Assembly: GCA_942493135.1 (NCBI GenBank)
Contig: OW818684.1
Location: forward strand, 4,836,001 to 4,900,000
Source: Planctellipticum sp942493135
GTDB taxonomy: Bacteria > Planctomycetota > Planctomycetia > Planctomycetales > Planctomycetaceae
DNA length: 64,000 nucleotides
Direction: 5' to 3'
Position 1 is the stretch's first letter. Every line of letters starts with the position of its first letter. Made by a program: the position numbers and the translations under genes. The notes beneath the pieces are model-generated. The model was not told where the DNA came from, ran no database searches, and saw nothing but the letters and a program-made list of their open reading frames with translations. Shown here in pieces: positions 40,727-50,343 of this stretch.

Positions 40727-41815
40727 ATGCCTTCGATCTGGGACGGATTCCGCGGGCATTTCGACCAGATCGAGATGTTTCGACGGTCCGTCGAACGCGG
40801 CCGGTTGACGCAGGCCTACCTGCTGGTCGGGCCGGAGGGGATCGGCAAGCAGTGGTTCGCCCGGCGGCTCGCCGAATGCCTGCTGTGCCAGAACCGTTCC
40901 CGCAACCAGCTCGAAGCCTGCGGCGAATGCCCGGGCTGCCGGCCGTTCCTCGCCGGATCGCACCCGGACTATCTGTTCGTCGAACGCGAACCTGGAAAAC
41001 GGGAGCTGACCGTCGGCAAGATCGTCGGCGATGACGATCAGCAGGGGCTGTGCCACGATCTCGCACTCCGTCCGCTGCCTGGCTCGCGAAAGGTCGCGGT
41101 CGTCAACGACGCCGATACGATGAACGACGTCACGTCCAACGCACTGCTGAAGACGCTCGAAGAACCGCCCGACGGGGCGGTCCTGTTCCTGATCGCCTCC
41201 AATCTGGATTCCGTACTGCCGACCATCCGGTCCCGCTGCCAACTGGTTCGCTTCTCGCCACTGTCGACGGAAGACATCGCCGCGCTGCTGGAAACGCAGG
41301 GAGTGACCGCCACGGGCGAAGAGGCCGCTGCAGTCGCCGCGTTGAGCGAAGGGAGCCTGGCGACTGCCCGGCAATTGCTCGACCCGGGACTCCGCGCGTT
41401 GCAGGTGCTGCTGCTCGACGAACTGTCCCGTCTCGACTTCAGTGGCCTGGGACTGGCGAAACGTCTGCAGGACGGACTCGACAAGCTCAGCAGCGAAGCG
41501 GCCGACCAGAGGGTCTTCGCGCACTGGCTGATCCGATTCTGCGTCGAGTTCTATCGGGCGGTCCTCTGGGAGATCGGCGGCGCATCCGCAGATGCCGGTG
41601 CGGCAACCAAGGCGGCCCGCGTCTGGATCGAAGCCCTCCCGCTGTCGGCGGAAGACGCGACGGATCTCGTCGGACAGTTACTGGATCGCGCCGCTCAGGC
41701 CACCGGGCACATCGAACAGAACGTCTCGGTCTCGCTCGCGCTGGAAGGCTTCTTTGACGAACTGGCCCGCCTGACCCGCGCCGCGCTGCCATCCCGGCAG
41801 GCCGCCGGGCGCTAA
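40727..41815 (+). CDS. holB: DNA polymerase III delta-prime-like ATPase
   Basis: 362 residues. MPSIWDGFRGHFDQIEMFRR, Walker A LVGPEGIGKQWFARRLAE, zinc cysteines CLLCQNRSRNQLEACGECPGC, sensor region KVAVVNDADTMNDVTSNALL, then KTLEEPPDGAVLFLIASNLD and PTIRSRCQLVRFSPLS (Arg finger SRC). Clamp-loader subunit acting with DnaX and HolA. It follows the lipoyl operon by 48 bases. Unlike many delta-prime proteins it retains Walker A. Confidence 0.88.
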   Translation: MPSIWDGFRGHFDQIEMFRRSVERGRLTQAYLLVGPEGIGKQWFARRLAECLLCQNRSRNQLEACGECPGCRPFLAGSHPDYLFVEREPGKRELTVGKIVGDDDQQGLCHDLALRPLPGSRKVAVVNDADTMNDVTSNALLKTLEEPPDGAVLFLIASNLDSVLPTIRSRCQLVRFSPLSTEDIAALLETQGVTATGEEAAAVAALSEGSLATARQLLDPGLRALQVLLLDELSRLDFSGLGLAKRLQDGLDKLSSEAADQRVFAHWLIRFCVEFYRAVLWEIGGASADAGAATKAARVWIEALPLSAEDATDLVGQLLDRAAQATGHIEQNVSVSLALEGFFDELARLTRAALPSRQAAGR

Positions 41816-41834
41816 TGTTCGCCGCACGCCAGAC

Positions 41835-42593
41835 TCAGCCGGCATCCTTCGGTTCGCTGTCGGTTGCCGGTTCACCCGGGACAAAACGGTAGCCGGTCCC
41901 CCGGACCGACAGGATGTACCGCGGCTGCGCGGGATCGGGCTCGATCACCTTGCGGAGCCGCAGCACAAAGTTGTCGATCGACCGCGTGGTGACGTCGGCC
42001 GTTTCGTCCCAGACGTGTTCCAGGATCTTCTGTCGCGACAGAACTTCGTTCGGGTGCTCGATGAAGTACCGCAGCAGCTGCATTTCCAGCGTTGTGAGGT
42101 TGTGCCTGCGCCCGCCGACCAGTACTTCGAACGTGCGGAAATTGACTTTGACGTTGCCGAACTCGGCGACGGACTGCGTCGAGGCCGGCTGATCGATCGA
42201 CGTCTCGCGCGACTGCAACAGCGTCCGGTGGCGTTCCAGCAGGTTCTTCATGCGGTTCAGGAGCTCGGGCAGCGCGAACGGCTTCGTGATGTACTGGTCG
42301 GTCCCGCAGTCGAAGGCGTGCATCTTGTCTTCGCTGAGAGTCCGCGCGCTGAGGACCAGCACGGGAACCAGCTTGTCCAGCGAGCGGATCGCGGTGCACG
42401 TTTCGTAGCCGCTCATCCCGGGCAGCATCAGATCCAGGATCACCAGGCTGACGGGCGGCGACGCTGCCTGAAACATCTGCAGTGCCGTCGGGCCGTCGCC
42501 GGCGAGCAGAACGTTGTAGCCCTCCTGCTCGAAGTTGAACTTCAAACCGGCGGCGAGGGCTTCTTCGTCTTCGACAATCAGAATCGTGGTCAT
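41835..42593 (-). CDS. OmpR/PhoB-type response regulator
   Basis: 252 residues. Receiver: ILIVEDEEALAAGLKFNFEQ, phospho-Asp in VILDLMLPGMSGYE, SAR (Ser/Thr) and KPFALPELLNRM. DNA-binding winged helix: HNLTTLEMQLLRYFIEHPNE, VLSRQKILEHVWDET, RSIDNFVLRLRKVIEP, RGTGYRFVPGE. The start overlaps the stop of the histidine kinase by four bases, so the two are one unit. Confidence 0.93.
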   Translation of the reverse strand: MTTILIVEDEEALAAGLKFNFEQEGYNVLLAGDGPTALQMFQAASPPVSLVILDLMLPGMSGYETCTAIRSLDKLVPVLVLSARTLSEDKMHAFDCGTDQYITKPFALPELLNRMKNLLERHRTLLQSRETSIDQPASTQSVAEFGNVKVNFRTFEVLVGGRRHNLTTLEMQLLRYFIEHPNEVLSRQKILEHVWDETADVTTRSIDNFVLRLRKVIEPDPAQPRYILSVRGTGYRFVPGEPATDSEPKDAG

Positions 42594-43621
42594 GCCCCGG
42601 CCTTCCTCCCCGGCAGATCGACTTCAAACACGCTCCCCGGTCCTCCCTGTCGGTCGTGGACCGTAATGCGCCCCTTGAGCTGCCGCACCAGCGTCTGCAC
42701 GATATACAGTCCCAGCCCAGTTCCTTTCTGCCGCCGCGTCAGCTCGCTCCCCGCCCGGAAAAACAGACCGAAAATCCGCTTGCGGAGTTCGGGGGGAACG
42801 CCCTCTCCATTGTCCGTAATCCGCGTGATCACGCGACCCCGTTCAACCCGCACCTGGATCTCGACGCGGGGCGGTGTATCGCCGTACTTGATGGCGTTGT
42901 CGAGCAGGTTGCGGAAAATCGTATCCAGCACCAGTCCGCTGGCATGCAGGATCGCCGGCTGCAGATCGTACTGGATCGTTTCGGACTCTTCGCACTTGTG
43001 ATGGACGCAGGCTGCCTGGGCGCAGCGCCGGAGGAGGGACTCCAGATCGATGTCGGCGGGGTCCGCCTGCGTTCCGATGGCATCGAGTCGGCCGACTTCG
43101 AGCAGCTGGTTAATCAGGTGATCGAGCCGTTCGAGCTCCTGTTCCATTACCCGGTAAAACTTAGTCCGCTGCTGTTCGTCGAGGGTCCGCAGTTCGAGAG
43201 TCTCCAGATACAGCTTGAGAGTCGCGATCGGCGATTTGAGCTCGTGCGTCACGCTGTCGATGAAGTTGGCCTGCCGCTGATTCAGGCGGACTTCTTTGAT
43301 AATCAGCACGAGATAGAACGACAACCCCGCCAGGATCGCCGCAAAGATCACCACGCCGGCGAACAGTGCGCTCCACCACGTAATCTGCGCCAGCAGGACG
43401 ATCCAGAGGATCATCAGCGAAATGTTGAGCACCATCAGCACCACGCTGAGCGTGATCGGCAGATGCAGCGTCCTGCGCGTGCGAAGGGCGGTGACCAACG
43501 GTGAGCGTCCGGTTAGCGGTTTTGCGCTTCGGCGGAAATTCTCCGTGCGTCCGCGAAGTCTCCGCGAGTATACTCTCCCCGCCTGCCGTGAAAAACTCGC
43601 CGTCGGGACTGTCGCCCGCAC
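42590..43621 (-). CDS. Sensor histidine kinase
   Basis: 343 residues from the annotated ATG (a shorter start after the basic N-terminus is possible). Two TM helices (ITLSVVLMVLNISLMILWIV, WWSALFAGVVIFAAILAGLS) with almost no periplasmic loop, suggesting a signal sensed in or near the membrane. H-box FIDSVTHELKSPIATLKLYL, N-box RNLLDNAIKYG, G1 ITDNGEGVPPELRKRIFG, G2 KGTGLGLYIVQTL. Partner of the 41835 regulator. Divergent from the PQQ protein. Confidence 0.92.
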   Translation of the reverse strand: MRATVPTASFSRQAGRVYSRRLRGRTENFRRSAKPLTGRSPLVTALRTRRTLHLPITLSVVLMVLNISLMILWIVLLAQITWWSALFAGVVIFAAILAGLSFYLVLIIKEVRLNQRQANFIDSVTHELKSPIATLKLYLETLELRTLDEQQRTKFYRVMEQELERLDHLINQLLEVGRLDAIGTQADPADIDLESLLRRCAQAACVHHKCEESETIQYDLQPAILHASGLVLDTIFRNLLDNAIKYGDTPPRVEIQVRVERGRVITRITDNGEGVPPELRKRIFGLFFRAGSELTRRQKGTGLGLYIVQTLVRQLKGRITVHDRQGGPGSVFEVDLPGRKAGA

Positions 43622-43661
43622 AATCTGCCTCTTTTATCCCCACCCCTCCGGAGACGTGACC

Positions 43662-44870
43662 GTGCTGCGTTCCTGCCTGTCGCTGGTGTGTCTGCTGCTG
43701 TTCGGTTCGATGAGTCCCGCCGGCGACTGGCCGCAGTTTCGAGGTCCCGATGGGGAAGGGCACTCGTCCGAGACGAATCTCCCGCTCAACTGGAGCGAAA
43801 CCGAGCACGTCGCCTGGAGGGCGGAGCTGCCGGGACTGGGCTGGTCGTCGCCTTCGATCGTCGGCAAGCAGATCTGGCTGACGACGGCGACCGACGAAGG
43901 CCACTCGCTCCGCGTGCTGTGCGTCGATCGAGATTCCGGCAAGGTGCTGCACGACGTCGAAGTCTTCCACAAGGACGAGCCGGGCAACATCCACAAGAAG
44001 AATAGCTACGCGTCGCCGACCCCCCTGATCGAAGGGGATCGGGTCTATCTCCACTACGGAATGCTGGGGACCGCCTGCATCTCGACCTCCGGCGAGATCC
44101 TCTGGAAGACGACACTGAAATACAACCACCGGCACGGACCGGCCGGTTCGCCTGTGGTATTCGGCGATCTGCTGATCCTGAACTGTGACGGAACCGACGT
44201 GCAATATGTCGTCGCCCTCGACAAGCTGACCGGCAAAGAAGTCTGGCGGACCGATCGTGAAGGCAAGATGGCTTACGCGACCCCGCTGATCGTGTCGGTC
44301 GACGGCAGGCCCGAGCTCATCAGTCCGGGCGGCGAATGGGTCCAGGCCTACGACCCTGCGACCGGGAAAGAAATCTGGCGCGTCCGCTATCCCGGCGGAT
44401 ACTCCGTCGTCCCCCGACCGGTCGTCGGACACGGGCTGACGTTCGTCAGCTCCAGCTACGACACCCCGACGCTCTATGCCATTCGGCTTGGAGGCGAGGG
44501 CGATATCACCGAAAGTCACGTCGCCTGGAAGTTGACCAAAGGGGCGCCTCACAATCCTTCGACGCTGCTCGTTGGCGAAGAACTGTACGTTGTCAGCGAC
44601 AAGGGCATTCTGACCTGTCTCGACGCGAAAACCGGGGAACAGCACTACCAGGAGCGGCTGGGGGGCAACTTCTCCGCCTCGCCGCTGTTCGCCGACGGCC
44701 GGATCTACCTGCTGGACGAAGATGGCAAGTGCACGGTCATCGCTCCGGGTAAGGAGTACAAGGTCCTGGCCGAGAATCAGTTGCCGGGTCGGACCCTGGC
44801 GTCCATTTCCACGGCGGCAGGCGCTCTGTTCCTGCGGACTGACACCGCTCTGTATCGTCTGCAGAAGTAG
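43662..44870 (+). CDS. Secreted PQQ-like beta-propeller protein
   Basis: 402 residues from a GTG at 43662, eight bases after GGAG (the frame is open upstream to 43422 but that lies in the kinase gene region). Signal peptide LRSCLSLVCLLLFGSMSPAG, then the planctomycete GDWPQFRGPDGEGHSSETNL, and repeats such as LDKLTGKEVWRTDREGKMAY, YDPATGKEIWRVRYPGGYSV and LDAKTGEQHYQERLGG. An exported propeller; probably structural or binding rather than a dehydrogenase, since no quinoprotein metal site is evident. Confidence 0.85.
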   Translation: MLRSCLSLVCLLLFGSMSPAGDWPQFRGPDGEGHSSETNLPLNWSETEHVAWRAELPGLGWSSPSIVGKQIWLTTATDEGHSLRVLCVDRDSGKVLHDVEVFHKDEPGNIHKKNSYASPTPLIEGDRVYLHYGMLGTACISTSGEILWKTTLKYNHRHGPAGSPVVFGDLLILNCDGTDVQYVVALDKLTGKEVWRTDREGKMAYATPLIVSVDGRPELISPGGEWVQAYDPATGKEIWRVRYPGGYSVVPRPVVGHGLTFVSSSYDTPTLYAIRLGGEGDITESHVAWKLTKGAPHNPSTLLVGEELYVVSDKGILTCLDAKTGEQHYQERLGGNFSASPLFADGRIYLLDEDGKCTVIAPGKEYKVLAENQLPGRTLASISTAAGALFLRTDTALYRLQK

Positions 44871-44977
44871 TTCAGTCCTCCGTTTCACGCGTCTGTCAGG
44901 CGAGTTCGCCTTGTCCTCGTCCCGTACTCCCCGCTACAACCCGCGGAGTATCGGGGCGTCAGGTAAGGAGGCTCGTC

Positions 44978-45763
44978 GTGAAACCAGCATCGTGGACCGC
45001 TCGGACCGTCGGAATGTGGACGCTGGCGTGCCTGCCGGTGGTCTTGTCGATCGTCGTGCACGGCGCCGCGCCCCCTGCGCCGCTGGCGATTTCTGTCGCG
45101 CCCCGGCCGGCTCTCGCCTTCAATCAGTATCAGGTCGATCTCGGCGCCATTCAGGCGATGCCCGAGGTCCGCGCCACGTTCGTTTTCCAGAATCGCGGTT
45201 CCCAGCCGGTCGAAATCCAGGAAATCCAGCCGAGTTGCGGCTGCCTGATGCCCAGACTGTCGAAGAAGCACTACGAACCCGGCGAATCGGACGGCCTGGT
45301 GGTCCGCGTTCAACCGGCAAATGAGCAGCCCGGATCCAAAGAGTACTTCGTCGACGTCAAATACACGGATCCCGAACCGCGATCCGTCCGCCTGACCTTC
45401 AAGCTCATCATCCCTGAGCGACAACTTCTGGTCAGCCCGAAGGCCCTGATCTTCTTCCAGTTTGGCGAACAGGAGACCACGCAGAACCTGACGGTCACCA
45501 ACGCCCGCGGGACTTCCTTGCGGATTCTGGACGCCGTGACCAACTCCTCCTACATCACACTGCAGATCGGCGAAAAGGGCTTGTCCCCTCGGGACGGCTA
45601 TCCCCAGCAGGCGGTCCGTGTCACTGCCGCCGCCAACGTTCCGGCCGGCAGGCATCATGGGCTGATTACGCTGAAAACTGACGACCCCGATCAGCCGGAG
45701 TTGCGCGTGCCGGTCATGGTTCAGGGAGGTAAGGCCCCGCAGCCGCAGCCGCAGCAGCCCTGA
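44978..45763 (+). CDS. Secreted DUF1573 protein
   Basis: 261 residues from a GTG at 44978 with AAGGAGGCTCGTC upstream. Signal peptide (GMWTLACLPVVLSIVVHGAA), then the DUF1573 core: VDLGAIQAMPEVRATFVFQN, IQEIQPSCGCLMPRLSKKHY (SCGC motif), YEPGESDGLVVRVQP. A second immunoglobulin-like half follows (VTNARGTSLRILDAVTNSSY). The family is common in Planctomycetes, of unknown function. Ends in a PQ-rich tail. Confidence 0.85.
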   Translation: MKPASWTARTVGMWTLACLPVVLSIVVHGAAPPAPLAISVAPRPALAFNQYQVDLGAIQAMPEVRATFVFQNRGSQPVEIQEIQPSCGCLMPRLSKKHYEPGESDGLVVRVQPANEQPGSKEYFVDVKYTDPEPRSVRLTFKLIIPERQLLVSPKALIFFQFGEQETTQNLTVTNARGTSLRILDAVTNSSYITLQIGEKGLSPRDGYPQQAVRVTAAANVPAGRHHGLITLKTDDPDQPELRVPVMVQGGKAPQPQPQQP

Positions 45764-45844
45764 CCTGATTGGAACCTTTCGCACTTCGCCGCGACGGCGT
45801 AAACTGCGGGCAATGAGCTCGATCCAAGTCCTGAAGGAGCCGCG

Positions 45845-46996
45845 TTGCGCGGCGCAGCCGACCCCATCGTGGCGACCCGACTGGCACTAATCATCCCGAC
45901 GCTGGACCGTTCCGGCGCCGAGAAGCAGTTCACGCTCCTGGCAACGGGGCTGCCGCGCGACGAATTCGACGTTCACGTTGCCCTGCTCACTCGCGGCGGA
46001 GCGTTCGAGGCCGATCTCGCCGTGGCTGGCGTTCCGGTGACGCACATCGGCAAGCGGTTCAAATGCGATCCGCGGGCGTGGTGGCGGCTGCGCAGGTGGC
46101 TGAAGCAACTGCAGCCTGACGTCATTCACACCTGGCTGTTCGCTGCCAACGCCTACGGGCGACTGGCGGCGAGGGCCGTTCCCAAAGCGAGCGTCATCGT
46201 CTCCGAACGCTGCGTCGATTCCTGGAAAGCGGGCTGGCAGCACTGGCTCGATCGCAAGCTTCTCCCCGCGACCGATCGCGTCGTAGGGAATTCGCAGAGC
46301 GTAGTGGACTTCTACCGCGAGCATGGCGTTCCTGGCGAAAAACTGGTCAGCATTCCCAACGGCATCGAGCCGTTGCCGCCGCCCAGCGTCGACCGGGCGG
46401 CGCTGCTCGCGCGCCTGGGGTTTCCTCCGGACGCCTTTGTTGTGGTCTACGTCGGCCGGCTCGCGGACCAGAAACGGGTCAACGACATGATCTGGGCCGT
46501 CGAACTGCTGCGTCAGGTCCGTCCGCAGTTGCGGCTGGTGCTGGTCGGCGATGGGCCGGCTCGGGACAACCTGGAGCGACTCGCCCGCGACGTCCATGCC
46601 CACGAGCATGTCCGGTTTGTGGGACGGCAGGATGACGTGGAGAACTGGCTGAATCTCGCCAATGCGTTCTGGCTCGCCAGCGGATTCGAAGGCATGTCGA
46701 ACAGCCTGATGGAGGCGATGTCGACTGGGACAGCCTGTGTCGTGTCCGACATTCCTCCCAATCGCGAACTGGTGGAGCAGGGCCGGACCGGCTTCCTGGC
46801 GCCGCTGCGCGACACCGCTGCGATGGTCCAGTTCACGCGACGGCTGATCGACGAACCGGGGCTCGCCGGGCAACTGGGAGACGCCGCCCGCCGGCGGATG
46901 GTTGAAGAGTTTTCCGTGGCGCGAATGCGCGAACGCCACATCGCACTGTATCGTGAAGTTGTTGCCGAGCAGCAGGTCCCCGCCGGGGTCGCCTGA
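45845..46996 (+). CDS. GT4-family glycosyltransferase
   Basis: 383 residues from a TTG at 45845 (GAAGGAGCCGCG upstream; a GTG at about 45869 is the alternative). Two Rossmann halves: RLALIIPTLDRSGAEKQFTL with the acceptor-side pattern, IHTWLFAANAYGRLAARAVP, then SIPNGIEPLPPPS, VVVYVGRLADQKRVNDMIWA and the sugar-site FWLASGFEGMSNSLMEAMST (E-x7-E). It transfers a sugar to an unknown acceptor. Followed 47 bases later by asnB, a pairing often seen in capsule or O-antigen loci. Confidence 0.9.
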   Translation: MRGAADPIVATRLALIIPTLDRSGAEKQFTLLATGLPRDEFDVHVALLTRGGAFEADLAVAGVPVTHIGKRFKCDPRAWWRLRRWLKQLQPDVIHTWLFAANAYGRLAARAVPKASVIVSERCVDSWKAGWQHWLDRKLLPATDRVVGNSQSVVDFYREHGVPGEKLVSIPNGIEPLPPPSVDRAALLARLGFPPDAFVVVYVGRLADQKRVNDMIWAVELLRQVRPQLRLVLVGDGPARDNLERLARDVHAHEHVRFVGRQDDVENWLNLANAFWLASGFEGMSNSLMEAMSTGTACVVSDIPPNRELVEQGRTGFLAPLRDTAAMVQFTRRLIDEPGLAGQLGDAARRRMVEEFSVARMRERHIALYREVVAEQQVPAGVA

Positions 46997-47043
46997 CGCA
47001 TCGCGGCGGTGGTCTGTCCGAATCTGCCCCACGGTATTCCCGG

Positions 47044-49002
47044 ATGTGCGGTCTCAGCGGTGTTGCCTGGTCATTAGCGGGCGGCCCGGTCGACGCGGCA
47101 ACGCTGGACCGGATGACCGACATCCTCCGCCATCGCGGCCCCGACGACCGCGGAATCTGGGCTTCTCCGGCCGAACAGACTGCGTATGGCGCCGCACTGG
47201 GACATCGCCGACTCTCGATTATCGATCTGGCCGGTGGGCATCAGCCGCTCGCCAACGAAGACGGCACCGTCCTGGTGGTGTTCAACGGCGAAATCTACAA
47301 CTACCTCGAGTTGCACGCGGAGCTGGAACGGAAAGGGCATCGCTTTCGAACTGTGAGCGATACGGAGGTGCTGGTGCATCTCTATGAAGAGTGCGGCCGG
47401 GACATGCTGGACCGTTTGCGCGGCATGTTTGCTTTTGCGATTTGGGATCAACGCCGGGGGCTGCTCCTGCTGGCCCGCGACCGGCTGGGGAAGAAACCGC
47501 TTGTCTATCGGCATGCGGCCGGACGGCTCTGGTTTGCGAGTGAACTGAAATCCTTGCTGCAGGCCCCCGACGCGCCGCGTCAGGTCGATCCGCGCGCTCT
47601 CGCGGACTTCGTGGCGCGACAGTACATCCCCCACCCCCGGACTATTTTTGAAGGCTTTCAGAAGCTCCCCCCTGCGCACTGGCTGCAGTACGACGCGGCG
47701 GCGGATCGAATCGAATCCGGGCGCTACTGGCAGCCTCAATTCTGCGACTCCAGTCCGGGAGCTGACTCGGTGGAAACCTGGCAGCGCCGACTGCGGGAAA
47801 CGCTGACCGAGGCCGTCCGCATCCGTTTGAGGAGCGATGTTCCTCTTGGGGCGTTCCTGTCCGGCGGGGTCGACTCGACCATCATCACCGGGCTGATGCG
47901 GCAGCTATCGGATCAGCCGGTTCGAACATATTCGATCGGTTTTGCCGATCCGCAGTACGACGAACGGACGCAAGCGCGGGCCGTGGCGGCGCACCTCGGA
48001 ACTATTCATCACGAGCACGTGGTTGAACCCCACGCACTGGAGATTCTGCCCCGGCTGCTCTGGCACTATGGCGAACCCTTTGCCGACAGCTCCGCGATTC
48101 CGACGATGTGGCTCTCTGAGTTCGCCCGGCAGGAAGTGACCGTGGCGCTGACCGGAGACGGCGGCGACGAACTGTTCTGCGGTTACGACCGGTATCGGGC
48201 CGTGGAGCTCGCCGGCCGAATCGACCGACTGCCGACATGGGTCCGGCGTGGACTCGCCAGCCAGTGGTGGCAGAAGCTGCCCGGCGCCGGGCGGCAGAAA
48301 TCGCGGATGCGGAAGGTGCAGCGATTTCTCGGCGGAGTCACACTCTCCGCGGTGGAACGCTATGCCGACTGGATGAGCATTTTCGATCGCCGTCAGCGGG
48401 CCGGCCTGTTTCATCCCGAGTTTCTGGAAAAAATGGACGGCTACGAACCCGACAGCTTCCTGCTGGAACTGTACGAGGCGTCCCCTCTGCAGGATTTTGT
48501 GCAGCGGACGACGTACGTCGATCTGGGAAGTTATCTGCCATGCGATATTCTGACGAAGGTCGACATCGCCACCATGGCCTGCGGGCTGGAATGCCGATCT
48601 CCGTTGCTGGACCAGCAGGTCGCGGAACTCGCGGCGTCGATGCCCCACTCGCTCAAACGAGCAGGACGAGTCGGCAAGAAAATCCTGCGGGAGACCTTTG
48701 CGGACCTCATTCCGCCGGAGAATCGAACGCTGAAAAAGTCGGGCTTTGGCGTGCCGCTCGATGCGTGGTTCCGCGGAGAATTGCGCCCGCTGCTGGAAAG
48801 CGTCCTGCTGTCCGATCGCTGTCTCAGCCGTCGCCTGTTCCGTCCCGAGGTCGTCCGCGGTCTCGTCGACGAGCATGTGAGTGGTCGGACCGACCATAGC
48901 GCCCGGCTCTGGCTGCTGCTTGTCTTGGAACTATGGCAGCGGATGTCCGTGGATCAGCCGCCTCCATTGTCGCCGCCTTCACTCAATTCATTGCTGGTCT
49001 GA
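47044..49002 (+). CDS. asnB: Asparagine synthase (glutamine-hydrolysing)
   Basis: 652 residues. MCGLSGVAWSLAGG with the N-terminal nucleophile Cys2, then RHRGPDDRGIW, HRRLSIIDLAGGHQP, VFNGEIYNY, and the synthase site VPLGAFLSGGVDSTIITGLM (PP-loop SGGVDS). Glutamine ammonia passes to aspartyl-AMP. It may provide asparagine or, given the glycosyltransferase next door, amidate a sugar or lipid. Same strand as the GT4 gene, probably one transcript. Confidence 0.92.
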   Translation: MCGLSGVAWSLAGGPVDAATLDRMTDILRHRGPDDRGIWASPAEQTAYGAALGHRRLSIIDLAGGHQPLANEDGTVLVVFNGEIYNYLELHAELERKGHRFRTVSDTEVLVHLYEECGRDMLDRLRGMFAFAIWDQRRGLLLLARDRLGKKPLVYRHAAGRLWFASELKSLLQAPDAPRQVDPRALADFVARQYIPHPRTIFEGFQKLPPAHWLQYDAAADRIESGRYWQPQFCDSSPGADSVETWQRRLRETLTEAVRIRLRSDVPLGAFLSGGVDSTIITGLMRQLSDQPVRTYSIGFADPQYDERTQARAVAAHLGTIHHEHVVEPHALEILPRLLWHYGEPFADSSAIPTMWLSEFARQEVTVALTGDGGDELFCGYDRYRAVELAGRIDRLPTWVRRGLASQWWQKLPGAGRQKSRMRKVQRFLGGVTLSAVERYADWMSIFDRRQRAGLFHPEFLEKMDGYEPDSFLLELYEASPLQDFVQRTTYVDLGSYLPCDILTKVDIATMACGLECRSPLLDQQVAELAASMPHSLKRAGRVGKKILRETFADLIPPENRTLKKSGFGVPLDAWFRGELRPLLESVLLSDRCLSRRLFRPEVVRGLVDEHVSGRTDHSARLWLLLVLELWQRMSVDQPPPLSPPSLNSLLV

Positions 49003-49124
49003 TTCCAAAAGCACATTCCTTTGCAGTGTCGGGTGGCCGGGGCAGGAGCGTCTTCGCGATGTCCCGGAAACACGAGAACCGGGGCTTCCCTTCGGTCCTG
49101 TTCCAACCACCCAACCGCCAATAA

Positions 49125-50225
49125 CTACTGCAGTTTGCCGCGCCCCCAGAGCGGCCAGACCGCTTCGACGTGACCATTCCGAATGGCGTGCATCTCGTCG
49201 TGCAGCATGGTCGTGAAGTCCCCGTAACCGACGAGGATCTCGACCTGATCGCCGATCCTCAGGGCCTGCGATTCCGGTCCGAGTTCCAATGTGCTGTGCT
49301 CGGCGCTGAGCATGATCACCTTTGCGTCAGGCAGCCCGCTCAGCCGGGCCGGGCACGGATCATTGGCGTAAGTTTTGCGCCCGGCGTCCAGAACGGCCCG
49401 ATCCAGGTTCGGTCGGCTGACGACGGTGGCCAGGATGCTGAGTGACGGCCGCAGGCCGGTCTGACCGCAGTTATCGGTATAGAACGGATCGCCGAAGACG
49501 CCTCCCCCGGCCTGCCATTCCGTAATCGCCGGACAGTGAGCCGCGGCATTCAGCGTCCCCGTTCCGCCGGCGCTCACGATTTCACAGCAGAGTCCCGCTT
49601 CGCGAAACTGATCGCGGGCCAGTTCCAGCGACTGCAGGGCGGATTGCACGCGCGGAATCTTTTCGGCCGGATCGGCCACAGGCATCAGGTGCCCCTCGTA
49701 GCCCATCACTCCGACCAGCTTCAGTCCTTCCAGTCGGTCGATTGCCTGCGCCAGTTCGAGGGCGTCCCGCCCCGGCCGCACGCCGGTGCGGTTCAATCCA
49801 ACGTTGACGTCAACAATCGCCCGGCAGACGACTCCCCGCCGTCGGCAGGCGGCCGCAAGGGGCTCGGCTTGAGCGAAGTGATCGAAAGCGACGACGGGAG
49901 TGGCGTCGCCGCAGAGCCCGGCGATCCTCTCGACTCGCCCGGGACCGACCGGCATATGCGCAATGAGAATGTCCAGAATGCCTGCCGCGGAGAGCACTTC
50001 CGCCTCGGACACTTTGGCAACGGTCACTCCAAATGCCCCGGCCCGGAGCATCTTCCAGGCAACCGCCGGAGTCTTCGGACACTTCTGATGCGGCCTCCAG
50101 CCCTTTCCGGAATCGCGGACGATCGACGAAACCGTCGCCAGGTTCGATTCCAGGGCAGCCAGGTCGACGCACAAGGCCGGCGTATCGAGTTCGCGCAACG
50201 CGCGTCCGATGCAGGTGAGCGGCAT
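49125..50225 (-). CDS. PLP-dependent D-threonine aldolase/D-serine dehydratase-like enzyme
   Basis: 366 residues from MPLTCIGRALRELDTPALCV at 50225 (TTG at 50237 alternative). Alanine-racemase-type barrel: LDTPALCVDLAALESN, WRPHQKCPKTPAVAWKM (PLP lysine in HxK), AIVDVNVGLNRTGVRPG, VMGYEGHLM, then the C-terminal metal-site region SAEHSTLELGPESQALRIGD with H and C/H positions (TTMLHDEMHAIRNG). It removes or splits a D-3-hydroxyamino acid. Alone in its orientation before the terminator. Confidence 0.87.
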   Translation of the reverse strand: MPLTCIGRALRELDTPALCVDLAALESNLATVSSIVRDSGKGWRPHQKCPKTPAVAWKMLRAGAFGVTVAKVSEAEVLSAAGILDILIAHMPVGPGRVERIAGLCGDATPVVAFDHFAQAEPLAAACRRRGVVCRAIVDVNVGLNRTGVRPGRDALELAQAIDRLEGLKLVGVMGYEGHLMPVADPAEKIPRVQSALQSLELARDQFREAGLCCEIVSAGGTGTLNAAAHCPAITEWQAGGGVFGDPFYTDNCGQTGLRPSLSILATVVSRPNLDRAVLDAGRKTYANDPCPARLSGLPDAKVIMLSAEHSTLELGPESQALRIGDQVEILVGYGDFTTMLHDEMHAIRNGHVEAVWPLWGRGKLQ

Positions 50226-50286
50226 ATTCGAATCCAAAACAGGAGAGTGAGCCGGGACCTTCCGGCTTCGTGGAGTCCATAAAAAA

Positions 50287-50314
50287 GGGGATGAACGCCA
50301 ATGCGTTCATCCCC
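50287..50314 (-). terminator. Rho-independent terminator
   Basis: GGGGATGAACGC-CAAT-GCGTTCATCCCC; on the minus strand six T follow. It ends the small lipoprotein gene transcript. Confidence 0.9.
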
Positions 50315-50343
50315 TGCAGTCTCTCAATTGCCGGCGGAAAAAA